DNA of 41,315 bases from the NCBI RefSeq assembly GCF_023073335.1, contig NZ_JADPJG010000006.1, positions 198,402-239,716 on the forward strand, read 5' to 3'. This DNA comes from Bradyrhizobium sp. 21 (GTDB lineage Bacteria > Pseudomonadota > Alphaproteobacteria > Rhizobiales > Xanthobacteraceae). Positions 32,165 through 39,217 of the stretch are shown in pieces. A model generated the notes under the pieces. The model worked only from the letters and a program-made list of their open reading frames with translations. It was not told where the DNA came from and did not search any database. The stretch's first letter is position 1; every line of letters starts with the position of its first letter. A program made the position numbers and the translations under genes.

Positions 32165-32572
32165 TTAAAACCTCCAAGTTGTTCATTTTACGGAGACCGG
32201 ACCGTGAGGCCCCCCAAGATCCCCGTCTCTCCAAATCCGCTCGGCCGCTTCGCGCTTTCGGACACACCCGCCTTCGACGCGAGGGACATGAGCGAACCAC
32301 CTGCAACGGGACGATCGAGTACCCCCCACCGCCACGAAGCAATATGCCTGCGCCGTTCCCCTAATCAAAATAGTTTATTTGGTAATGTATGTGGTTTCAC
32401 CAAACCTGTGCCTCGCGCGCAACACCCGGCTGAAGCGATTCTGCTGAGAAGATCATGTTTGTAGTTTTAGTGACAAAATTACCCTGCTCTGCACTTGCGT
32501 CAGGGCAGGCTTGCGTGGACTATGGCTTGCACGACACCGGCCGCAGAGAATTCAGATCACGGGAGTGACGCT
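32165..32572. promoter_or_regulatory. Divergent porin/MarR control region
   Basis: No gene is supported in these about 400 bases. AT-rich DNA from 32366 stands out: CAAAATAGTTTA (32366-32377), then TTTGGT and, further on, GGTTTCACCAAACC (32392-32405), a 5-bp inverted repeat. GTAGTTTTAGTGACAAAATTAC at 32461-32482 is an imperfect palindrome of MarR-site type. The ribosome binding site GGAGG for the porin is near its start. Which of the two genes each motif serves is open. Confidence 0.5.
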
Positions 32573-33079
32573 GTGTCAGCCACGAGGAAAGAAGGGGCGC
32601 GCCTCCGCCCCATCGGCAATCTGGATATCATCAGGCGCTTCACCTGGGAGATATCGTCGATCAACATGTACCTCGAGGAGCTGCGTCAGTTCTGGGCGAG
32701 AACGCTCGGCATCAGCGGCCCGCAATGGTTGATCCTGATGGCGATCTCCGACCTCGACAAGGACGACGGCATCCCGGTCAACGTCGTCTCCAAGCTCCTC
32801 CACGTCGATCCGTCGTTCGTCACCACCCAGTCCAAGCTGCTCGAGAAGAAGGGCCTGTTGCGCCGCCGCCCCTCGCTGACCGACGCAAGGGTGGTCCGGC
32901 TGTCCCTGACCGAGAAGACGCAGAAGCATCTGACGAGCCTCAACGAGCAGTACAAGACGATCAGGGAATTCGTCTTCCAGGAGTTCGACGAGAAAGAACT
33001 GACGGAATTCACCACCAAGCTCGCGACGTTGAAGACCCGCCTCGAAAAGGCCTGTGTCCGCCTGACCCTCGACTTCTGA
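32573..33079 (+). CDS. MarR-family transcriptional regulator (second)
   Basis: From GTG 32573, seven bases after GGGAG, the protein has 168 residues. The frame also opens at ATG 32522 and TTG 32495. The wHTH domain is formed by RQFWARTLGISGPQWLILMA, GIPVNVVSKLLHVDPSFVTT, QSKLLEKKGLLRRRPSLTDA and RVVRLSLTEKTQKHL with the wing Asp-Ala-Arg. Dimer helices lie at both ends. Only 14 bases separate its stop from that of the convergent hydrolase gene. A 12-bp motif in its upstream region recurs in front of that hydrolase, suggesting that it controls both. It differs clearly from the MarR at 22.2 kb. Confidence 0.9.
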   Translation: MSATRKEGARLRPIGNLDIIRRFTWEISSINMYLEELRQFWARTLGISGPQWLILMAISDLDKDDGIPVNVVSKLLHVDPSFVTTQSKLLEKKGLLRRRPSLTDARVVRLSLTEKTQKHLTSLNEQYKTIREFVFQEFDEKELTEFTTKLATLKTRLEKACVRLTLDF

Positions 33080-33093
33080 CGCAGCGGCCGCTG

Positions 33094-34206
33094 CTAGATG
33101 CGCCCCGCGGCGCCGAGCCGCGATTCGAGCCAGTCGAAGATGTATTCGTTGGCGAGGCTCGGATTGTCCGCATGGGCCTGCGCCGCGCCGGTTTCGGCCG
33201 CGGTGAACACCTTCAGCATGACATCCGAGGGGCCGAGCCGGGACGTCTTGACGATCTGACGCGCCCGATCGGCCTTGAGCCAGCCGTCCTCACCCAGCGT
33301 GATCAGCACCGGACAGTCGGCGCTGGAGGCCATCAGCGGAGCATGCGGCACCGGGACGATGCTGACGTCGCTCATCGCGAATCGGCTGGCAAAGAACGCC
33401 CGCTCGTGCAGATCCCACAGGCCGCCGTCGCAGACGGCGGCGGCAAGCCGCGGCTCCTGCAATACCGCGCGCGCCACGAAGGAAGAGCCCCAGCCGTCGG
33501 CGACGATCGCGACGCGCTCGAAATCGACGTCGCTGCACGTCTCCAGATAATCCATGACGCACGGAATCGAACTCTCGAGATCCCGACGCCGCAACAGCAC
33601 GTCGAGATAATCGTCGCGCTGGTCGCCGAAGAGGTCCAGCGCCAGCATCGAGAAGCCCCGCTCGCGCGCATGCGGCGCGAGCTTGAACAGAAACTCCTCC
33701 TTGCGGTGGCCCGGCTCTCCGATACAGATCACGGTCGGGGCTCGCGCCCTTCCCGAGGGCGCGGGCAGGAAATAGCCCTGCAACGAATGTCCGTCGAGCC
33801 AGGGAATCGTCACGACGTCCCCGGCCGGATCGCGCGCGGTGAGGAAGCGGCGGGCGCAATCCTGCATCGCCAGCACCGCGACCCAGCGGCGCTCGTCGGC
33901 CTGATCGAGCGGCATTGCGGCCGCGCTGTAGTAGTTCATGGCGCGGAGCCAGTTGCGCTGCGCGGTCGCCCGATGGCCTTCCGCGAACGCGGCCTCGGCA
34001 CGGTGCCGGTTGGCCTGCGCCAGCTTCTTCCACTCGTGATGCCAGGACTGGTCGTCGCCCCGCTTCAGCTGCCGCGCGATCATCAGGCATTCCGCGATCG
34101 TGGCGCCGCCCTCCTGGGCCGCGGTGAGGAGTCGCGTGAACTCAGCGGAAATTTCCTCTCGCTCCGGGCAAAGGATCCAGTCGTCGGAGAGGCATGCGGG
34201 TATCAT
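33094..34206 (-). CDS. FrsA-like alpha/beta hydrolase with altered nucleophile elbow
   Basis: The protein has 370 residues. The helical N-terminal part (about 50-110: WKKLAQANRHRAEAAFAEGH, RNWLRAMNYYSAAAMPL) and the hydrolase core after VVTIPWLDGHSLQGYFLPAP match the FrsA/2,6-dihydropseudooxynicotine hydrolase group. Core motifs include APTVICIGEPGHRKEEFLF and MLALDLFGDQRDDY. The nucleophile elbow of this group reads G-x-S-x-G. Here residues 236-242 are ADGWGSS, so the usual Ser seems to be Gly238, with Ser241/242 shifted by three. A late acidic (GEDGWLKADRA) and a His segment (AAQAHADNPSLANEY) are kept. It may be inactive or may use a displaced Ser. No signal peptide is seen. It is convergent with the MarR gene. 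Confidence 0.85.
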   Translation of the reverse strand: MIPACLSDDWILCPEREEISAEFTRLLTAAQEGGATIAECLMIARQLKRGDDQSWHHEWKKLAQANRHRAEAAFAEGHRATAQRNWLRAMNYYSAAAMPLDQADERRWVAVLAMQDCARRFLTARDPAGDVVTIPWLDGHSLQGYFLPAPSGRARAPTVICIGEPGHRKEEFLFKLAPHARERGFSMLALDLFGDQRDDYLDVLLRRRDLESSIPCVMDYLETCSDVDFERVAIVADGWGSSFVARAVLQEPRLAAAVCDGGLWDLHERAFFASRFAMSDVSIVPVPHAPLMASSADCPVLITLGEDGWLKADRARQIVKTSRLGPSDVMLKVFTAAETGAAQAHADNPSLANEYIFDWLESRLGAAGRI

Positions 34207-34246
34207 CGGGAGCTACGCTCTGGTCATCGCCTTACACACGACTGAC

Positions 34247-34258
34247 TAAACTATTTTG
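34247..34258 (-). promoter_or_regulatory. Shared 12-bp motif upstream of the hydrolase
   Basis: Read on the minus strand, CAAAATAGTTTA lies 41-52 bases before the hydrolase start, followed by GTCAGTCGTG. The same 12-mer is at 32366-32377 on the plus strand before the MarR gene, with the same direction relative to the coding strand. TTGGT-TCCCTG-ACCAA (34256-34271) forms an overlapping inverted repeat. Confidence 0.5.
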
Positions 34259-34469
34259 GTTCCCTGACCAAGCCGCTGTGCGCCGAATGAGAGCCGTTCA
34301 AGATCACCATCGCTTGAACGCATCGGCGCGTCGCATGCGTGACATTCCTATTCGTCATAAGTAGCCGAACACTGGCAACAGGTGGCACGTAAAATTACTT
34401 GCAAATGACCTGCGCGCCTCTTGCCATGATGATCATCATACCTATATCCGCGCGCGCTTGTTGGCGGTC

Positions 34470-35441
34470 TCAGCCAAGCCGCCAGCCGACCTCCTGCGTA
34501 AAACTTTCGTAGAAGGTGCGGTCGTAGGCTTGCTCCGGTGTGGCGCGCACGCGCTCGTCAAGACGTCTTGCGTCCTCGCCCACGAGAATGCGCCATTGCT
34601 CCGCCTTGACCCCGTCGAGGATGATCTTCGCGGCCTGCGCCGCCGTGGTCGGCGCGTCCTCGAGGAAGCTGCGGGCGCGCTCGGCAAACACCGCCTGGAT
34701 GTCCTCGTCCGACATCTTGTCGGCATCCGGCACGCCGGCCGCGACCATGCGCTTGCGGGTCAGCACGACCTCGTCGGGATTGAGCCGATCCGAGCCGTCA
34801 CTGCTCTGCACCTTGCGCGAGTTGGAGACGATCGAGGTACCGATATGGCCGGGCATCACCACCGAGCATTTGACGTGCGGTGCGTGCAGGCGGAGGTCGT
34901 TGATCAGCGCTTCGGTAAATCCTTTCACCGCGAACTTCGCCGAGCTGTAGGCGGTGTGGGCCTGGTTCATGCCGATCGAGGCCCAGAAGCCGTTGACGCT
35001 CGCGGTGTTGACGATGTGGGCCTCGTCGGCTGCGACCAGCATCGGCAGGAAGGTGCGGACGCCGAGATAGACGCCGCCCCAGCAGATGTTGAAGGTGCGC
35101 TCCCACTGCTCGCGCGTGTTGGTGAACAGGCTGCCGCCGCCACCGATGCCGGCGTTGTTGAACAGAAGATGGATCCGGTCGGTCTTCTGCTGCTCGGCGA
35201 GCTCATCGCGAAAACGCTTCAGATGCTCCTCGATCGAGACGTCGGCGACATGGGTCGTGACGCGCAGGCCCTGCGGCAGCGTCTCGACCTCGCACAGCCG
35301 TTTGGTCTCGGCCATGGCGGCTTCCGAGACGTCGCACATGGCGACATTGCAACCCTCGGCGACGAGCTGCCGCGCGAGCTCGCGTCCCATCCCCGTGCCG
35401 CCGCCGGTGATGACGGCGATCTTTCCTGCAAAATCCTTCAT
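34470..35441 (-). CDS. Short-chain dehydrogenase/reductase (SDR)
   Basis: The protein has 323 residues. The cofactor loop is AVITGGGTGMGRELARQLVA (TGxxxGxG), followed by CDVSEAAMAETKRL. The NNAG motif is in HLLFNNAGIGGGGSLFTN. The catalytic Ser is in IVNTASVNGFWAS and the Tyr-Lys pair in HTAYSSAKFAVKGFTEALIN. The family uses NAD(P)(H) to oxidise alcohols or reduce ketones in the cytoplasm. The C-terminal about 90 residues are longer than in classical SDRs (ARSFLEDAPTTAAQAAKIIL and a tail VGWRLG). No partner gene gives the substrate. It is separated from the hydrolase by about 260 bases and from the aldolase gene by two hairpin repeats. Confidence 0.93.
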   Translation of the reverse strand: MKDFAGKIAVITGGGTGMGRELARQLVAEGCNVAMCDVSEAAMAETKRLCEVETLPQGLRVTTHVADVSIEEHLKRFRDELAEQQKTDRIHLLFNNAGIGGGGSLFTNTREQWERTFNICWGGVYLGVRTFLPMLVAADEAHIVNTASVNGFWASIGMNQAHTAYSSAKFAVKGFTEALINDLRLHAPHVKCSVVMPGHIGTSIVSNSRKVQSSDGSDRLNPDEVVLTRKRMVAAGVPDADKMSDEDIQAVFAERARSFLEDAPTTAAQAAKIILDGVKAEQWRILVGEDARRLDERVRATPEQAYDRTFYESFTQEVGWRLG

Positions 35442-35479
35442 GGGACTTTCGACCCTCCCCTTGTCGGTATGTTTCTTCA

Positions 35480-35549
35480 GAGCATGATCCGGACCCGAAG
35501 GGCCGCGTTAGCGCAAAGTATGAAGCGGTTTTCCGAAGAGATCATGTTC
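35480..35549. repeat. Palindromic repeat, GAGCATGATC family (copy 2, with insertion)
   Basis: GAGCATGATC (35480-35489) pairs with GATCATGTTC (35540-35549), one G-T mismatch. It shares GAAGCGGTTTTCCGAAGAGATCATG with the 4156-4204 copy apart from single bases, but holds an extra about 20 bases (ACCCGAAGGGCCGCGTTAGC) in the loop. Confidence 0.85.
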
Positions 35550-35559
35550 AAAATAACCT

Positions 35560-35598
35560 AAAGCGCGATGGCGATTCACTCCAATCTCATCGCGCTTT
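35560..35598. repeat. Inverted repeat AAAGCGCGATG-N17-CATCGCGCTTT
   Basis: Perfect 11-bp arms at 35560-35570 and 35588-35598. It follows directly on the GAGCATGATC repeat, and the pair forms two adjacent hairpins in the gap between the aldolase stop and the SDR start. It could end the aldolase transcript. Confidence 0.85.
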
Positions 35599-35697
35599 GG
35601 CGCCGCGCATGGGGCGCGCCCAAAATGTAGCAGCGCCGCATCCGCAGGTAAAAGCGGATCGGCGCTGCCATCTTCACCAGTAATTTCGGGGCGTGGA

Positions 35698-36603
35698 CTA
35701 TTCAGCCGCCTCGACACGCCCGTTCAACGCGCCGAGCCCGTCCAGCGCCTTGCGGATCGCGGCCTGCTGCACGGGCGAGGCCTCCGGCATCGGCGCGCGC
35801 GGATACGTCCTGGGCAGGCCCTGGAGCGTCTGCGCATAGCGCGTGCAGGCCGGCAGATTATCGGCGATCACGGCGTTCCACAGCGTCAGCAGCTTCCTGT
35901 GCAGATCGAGCGCGCGGGGATGGTCGCCCGCCTTCACCGCATCCCACAGCGCGACCGAGGCATGCGGCGCCGCGGTCAGGATCGCGGCGATCGAGCCATG
36001 AGCCCCCAGCGTGTAGGACGGATACATCAGCGCATCGACCGCGCTGTAGATCAGCTTGTCCGGCGCCATCATCATGAGGTCCGCGAACAGTTTCAGATCG
36101 CCCGCGCTCTGCTTGACGCCGACCACCAGCGGCACCTCGGTCATGATCCGCGTCAGCAGCGCCGGCGACAGATAAGACCACGGCACCACGTTGTAGATGA
36201 TGATGGGCATGCCGGTCTCATCGGCCATGGCGCGGAAATGCGCCACCATCGCCTCGTCGTCCGGCTTGAACAGATAATGCACCGGCGTGACCTGGAGAGC
36301 GGCGACATTCATGTCGCGCACCAGCTTGCCGCGGCGGATCGCATCGCGCGTGGAATCGACGATGATGCCGGCGATCACGGGAATGCGTCCCTTCACCGCC
36401 GCAACCGTCGCCTCCATCAGGTCGCGATATTCCTCGTGGTCGAGCGTGTGCCCCTCGCCGGTCGAGCCGCCGGCCGCGACGCCATGCGCGCCGGCGCCGA
36501 TCATCCAGTCGACCTGGGGCGCCACCAGCTCAAAGTCGATCTGGCCGTCTTTCCGGAACGGCGTCGTCATCGGCGGAATCACGCCGGTCGGTCGTGCCTT
36601 CAT
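35698..36603 (-). CDS. Dihydrodipicolinate synthase/N-acetylneuraminate lyase family aldolase
   Basis: From ATG 36601-36603 the protein has 301 residues, normal for the DapA superfamily. A longer open frame upstream adds residues with no family match. The TIM barrel shows TGVIPPMTTPFRKDGQIDFE, GAHGVAAGGSTGEGHTLDHE (the substrate carboxylate loop), PIIIYNVVPWSY with the catalytic Tyr137, and the Schiff-base Lys164 in VVGVKQSAGDL. These residues allow pyruvate- or 2-keto-acid-dependent aldol chemistry. The YNVV-PWSY variant differs from the YNVPGRT of true DapA, so another sugar-acid or hydroxy-keto acid is likely. Function beyond the superfamily is open. The gene is divergent from the sigma-54-driven small gene. 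Confidence 0.9.
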   Translation of the reverse strand: MKARPTGVIPPMTTPFRKDGQIDFELVAPQVDWMIGAGAHGVAAGGSTGEGHTLDHEEYRDLMEATVAAVKGRIPVIAGIIVDSTRDAIRRGKLVRDMNVAALQVTPVHYLFKPDDEAMVAHFRAMADETGMPIIIYNVVPWSYLSPALLTRIMTEVPLVVGVKQSAGDLKLFADLMMMAPDKLIYSAVDALMYPSYTLGAHGSIAAILTAAPHASVALWDAVKAGDHPRALDLHRKLLTLWNAVIADNLPACTRYAQTLQGLPRTYPRAPMPEASPVQQAAIRKALDGLGALNGRVEAAE

Positions 36604-36878
36604 GGTCTGCCCTCGCGTTTCCATTTCCCTGTGCCGGTCCCGCTCTTTGGCGGGTGCCCACGGCCTCCTCAGCCTACCGGCTGCGAGCGGCCTGTGAAGC
36701 GCTTCAGGCGCGGCGCTGCCCCCGGAATTCGACATCCCTGGGCTCAGCGCCCGTCCGGCTTCCCCGTATTTTCCCGGCTTCGGTTTAAGGGCAATTTTTT
36801 TACAATCCGAATCGTCAAATGGACTCCGGACGCTGGGTCGAGTCGGCCAGGCCAGCGTGTTGTTTGTGTCACAGGCTC
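36604..36878. other. Non-coding gap between aldolase and small sigma-54 gene
   Basis: No gene is supported. A T-run (CAATTTTTTTACAATC, about 36790-36806) marks a sharp AT-rich patch. TGT-N10-ACA at 36858-36873 has the form of a NifA upstream site but lies only six bases before the -24 box. Confidence 0.5.
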
Positions 36879-36894
36879 TGGCACTCCGCTTGCA
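36879..36894 (+). promoter_or_regulatory. Sigma-54 (RpoN) -24/-12 promoter
   Basis: TGGCAC-TCCGC-TTGCA is a perfect match to the RpoN consensus TGGCAC-N5-TTGCA, with the invariant GG and GC at correct spacing. The expected start site is about ten bases later, near 36904, some 30 bases before the small gene's ATG. Confidence 0.85.
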
Positions 36895-36933
36895 TCCTCT
36901 TCGTGGTCAGAAACTACCGATGAGGTGACTGGA

Positions 36934-37173
36934 ATGTTCGTGACCGTCGTTGCCGTGCTCTGCCGGCTGAGTGCAGCCAGCTCAGGCAGTTGCATCGAGG
37001 AAATCGTGACCGACAGCAACATGACGCCCGAGATGTCGATGATGCAGTGTGCGATCGGCGCACAGGCCCCCTTGGCGAAATGGATGGGCGAACATCCGAT
37101 CTACCACGCCAACTGGCGGCTCGAGCGCTACAAATGCGTGCCGGGACACTACGAGATCAAGGGCCACGCCTAA
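36934..37173 (+). CDS. 79-aa small protein under a sigma-54 promoter
   Basis: The protein starts MFVTVVAVLCRLSAASSGSC, continues IEEIVTDSNMTPEMSMMQC, then AIGAQAPLAKWMGEHPIYHA and NWRLERYKCVPGHYEIKGHA. The ATG is preceded by GAGGTGACT, a strong ribosome binding site. The first about 16 residues are hydrophobic and could be a short signal or membrane segment. Four Cys (10, 20, 39 and about 69) suggest disulfides or metal binding, which fits an exported place. A frame is open far upstream, but it only overlaps the aldolase on the opposite strand. I recognise it as the kind of small conserved hypothetical found in Bradyrhizobium and know no function. The promoter suggests nitrogen- or low-oxygen-linked expression. 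Confidence 0.75.
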   Translation: MFVTVVAVLCRLSAASSGSCIEEIVTDSNMTPEMSMMQCAIGAQAPLAKWMGEHPIYHANWRLERYKCVPGHYEIKGHA

Positions 37174-37320
37174 GGCCCGCAAAACTACTGATACCAAGAC
37201 GACGGACCAAGACTAAAAACGAGGAAACGCCCCGGGGGCCGCATGGTCTTTCCGCGCGGGCATCGACAGCGCCAGCCCCCCTTGCGGTGGCGCGCTTTGT
37301 GACAACGATCACACCTCCCC

Positions 37321-38295
37321 TTAAGCCACCGCTCGCAGAATGATCGCACGCGCGCGTCGCCCTTCCGGCGTCGGCATCAGCGCGTAATTGTGCGGCTGGT
37401 CACGGAGCAGATGCAGCTCGACCGGCACGCCCACCGCCCTCGCCCGCTCCGCGAGCTCGACGCTATCAGGGTAGAGCAGATCGCGCGTGCCCGAGAAGAT
37501 CGTCATCGGCGCAAGGCCGCGGAAGGCGCCATTGAGCGGACTGACGAAGGGGTGGCCGACATCGAGCTCGCCGGCATAGAACCGCCCCGCCGCGATGATC
37601 CCCGGAATATCCTGGATCGGATCGCGCGCCGCGATCGCGACCTGCTCCGGACGGCTGACCGACGCATCCGCCGCCGGCGAGATCAGCATCAGCCGGGACG
37701 GCTGCCGATGCCCGCGATCGCGCAGCCACTGGCATGCGGCGAGCGCGAGGCCCGCGCCGGCCGAATTGCCGACCACCGTGACCTTTGCGGACCCGGCATC
37801 CTCCAGCAACATCCGCAACAGCTCGGCCGTCGCCGGCACGACGTCCTTTGCGGTCGCGCGCGGTGCAAGCGGATAGATCGGCACGACGCAGCACACGCGC
37901 GCCCCACGCGTCATCTGGCCAACGAAGCGCCAATGCGCCGGCACGATCTCGTTGATGTAGCCGCCACCATGCAGGAACATGACGTAGTTGCAGCCCTCAT
38001 GACCTGATGACGGCGCCGTGTAATAGACCGGCCACCCTCCCATCTTGGTCAGCGTCGCCTCGACGCCGCGACCGAGCCCCGTCGGCTCAAACGAGGCCGG
38101 CTGCAACGCGAGCTTCTGCACATGCGCCCGCACCGCCTCGGCGGACGCCAGTTGCTCCTTGTATGGAAGCTGCCGCAGCAGCATGTTGAAGGCGCGGCTT
38201 TGCAGGCTTGGTGCAGGATCGCGCCGGGCCGGCGTACCGAAAACGCAGCCGCCCGGACAGAACTGCAAGGCAGACACAAGTCTTGCAACGCTCAT
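37321..38295 (-). CDS. HSL-type alpha/beta hydrolase (esterase/lipase)
   Basis: The protein has 324 residues from ATG 38293-38295. The frame is open for 29 codons more, but these overlap the TetR control region. The oxyanion motif HGGGY is at 109-113 (VMFLHGGGYINEIVPAHW), the nucleophile Ser178 in VVGNSAGAGLAL, the acid in FSGTRDLLYPDSVELAERA and the His in DQPHNYALMPTPEG. These define the hormone-sensitive-lipase group, which cleaves short to medium acyl esters or steroid-like and carbamate esters in the cytoplasm. It is divergent from a TetR gene whose control region lies between, so it is a plausible repressed target. Its real substrate is unknown. There is no signal peptide. Confidence 0.9.
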   Translation of the reverse strand: MSVARLVSALQFCPGGCVFGTPARRDPAPSLQSRAFNMLLRQLPYKEQLASAEAVRAHVQKLALQPASFEPTGLGRGVEATLTKMGGWPVYYTAPSSGHEGCNYVMFLHGGGYINEIVPAHWRFVGQMTRGARVCCVVPIYPLAPRATAKDVVPATAELLRMLLEDAGSAKVTVVGNSAGAGLALAACQWLRDRGHRQPSRLMLISPAADASVSRPEQVAIAARDPIQDIPGIIAAGRFYAGELDVGHPFVSPLNGAFRGLAPMTIFSGTRDLLYPDSVELAERARAVGVPVELHLLRDQPHNYALMPTPEGRRARAIILRAVA

Positions 38296-38365
38296 GGCCA
38301 CATCCCCATCCGGCGCTTTCGACACGGCGACAAAGAGGCTTGCCGACCCGCCGCCATTTGCCGCT

Positions 38366-38403
38366 ATAATGCGAGCATTCACTCGCTTTTCCTACTCGCA
38401 TTC
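38366..38403. promoter_or_regulatory. Putative TetR operator over a TATAAT box
   Basis: TATAAT at 38365-38370 overlaps AATGCGAG (38368-38375), which is repeated in inverted form as CTCGCATT (38395-38402). A further inverted GCGAG-CATTCA-CTCGC lies at 38371-38386. The set lies between the esterase and TetR starts, as expected for an autoregulated divergent pair. Confidence 0.6.
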
Positions 38404-38416
38404 AGATCACAAGGCC

Positions 38417-39040
38417 GTGGCCCGCAAACCGCCCACAACCCCCCGGAAAAACGCCTCGCAGGAGCGGTCCCGCGCCACCGTCGACGCGTTGGTCGAGGCA
38501 ACTGCTCGCATTCTGGTCAAGGAAGGCTTTGAGAAGGCCAGCACCAACCGCATCGCTGACATCGCCGGCGTCAGCGTCGGCTCGCTCTATCAATATTTTC
38601 CCAGCAAGGAGGCGCTCGTCGCCGCCGTGATCGACCGCCACAACGAGGAGATCATGGGCATCGTCCGCACAGCCCTCACCGAAGTCGCCGACCTTCCGAT
38701 CGACAAGGCCGTGCGAAAACTCGTGACCGTTGCGATCGAAGCCCACCGCATCGACCCGAAACTGCACCGCGTCCTCGCCGAGCAGATCCCCCGCACCGGC
38801 CAGCTCAAGGACGTCGAAGCCTTCAACCGCGAAGTCCACACCCTCGTGCGCGCCTATCTCGAAAGTCGCCGCAAGGAGATGCGCAAGATCGATCCCGGCT
38901 TGGCCGCCTTCATCTGCGTCAGCGCGATCGAAGCCGTCGCGCACAACACGGTCCTGAACCAGGCCGAGATGCTGTCGGAGAAGACGGTGAGGACGCTCGT
39001 GGACGAAACGACACGGATGGTGGTGGGGTATTTGAGGTAG
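38417..39040 (+). CDS. TetR/AcrR-family transcriptional regulator
   Basis: From GTG 38417 the protein has 207 residues, starting MARKPPTTPRKNASQERSRA. An in-frame ATG at 38369 would put the putative operator inside the coding region. The HTH domain is TVDALVEATARILVKEGFEK, ASTNRIADIAGVSVGSLYQY and FPSKEALVAAVIDRHNEEI, very typical TetR. The C-terminal ligand domain (about 80-200) has helices such as VRKLVTVAIEAHRIDPKLHR and ALVEMSE-poor, Arg/Asp-rich loops. It probably binds the palindromes just upstream and represses both itself and the divergent esterase until a small ligand, perhaps the esterase substrate, is bound. Confidence 0.9.
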   Translation: MARKPPTTPRKNASQERSRATVDALVEATARILVKEGFEKASTNRIADIAGVSVGSLYQYFPSKEALVAAVIDRHNEEIMGIVRTALTEVADLPIDKAVRKLVTVAIEAHRIDPKLHRVLAEQIPRTGQLKDVEAFNREVHTLVRAYLESRRKEMRKIDPGLAAFICVSAIEAVAHNTVLNQAEMLSEKTVRTLVDETTRMVVGYLR

Positions 39041-39217
39041 GTGCTGGTCATGCAGCAACTGGCATCCGTCGCTCGGCGACGATGACGGCAGATGCACTGT
39101 GACTATGATCACTGAGGCATGTTCCGCGATCCCCTATCGAGAACTGCCGAAAGCCGTGGTATAGCAATGGCATATTTTAAGGTGGTAACCCGCAGGGACC
39201 GGCGTGTCGAAAGAACC

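Noticed and set aside
30470..32464. A 664-codon plus-strand open frame over the porin
   Set aside because: Antisense to a porin with signal peptide, terminator and ribosome binding site. No support of its own.
36858..36873. Functional NifA upstream activator site
   Set aside because: TGT-N10-ACA is short and easily found by chance, and here it is directly next to the -24 box rather than at the usual distance. Mentioned only as a note to the sigma-54 finding.
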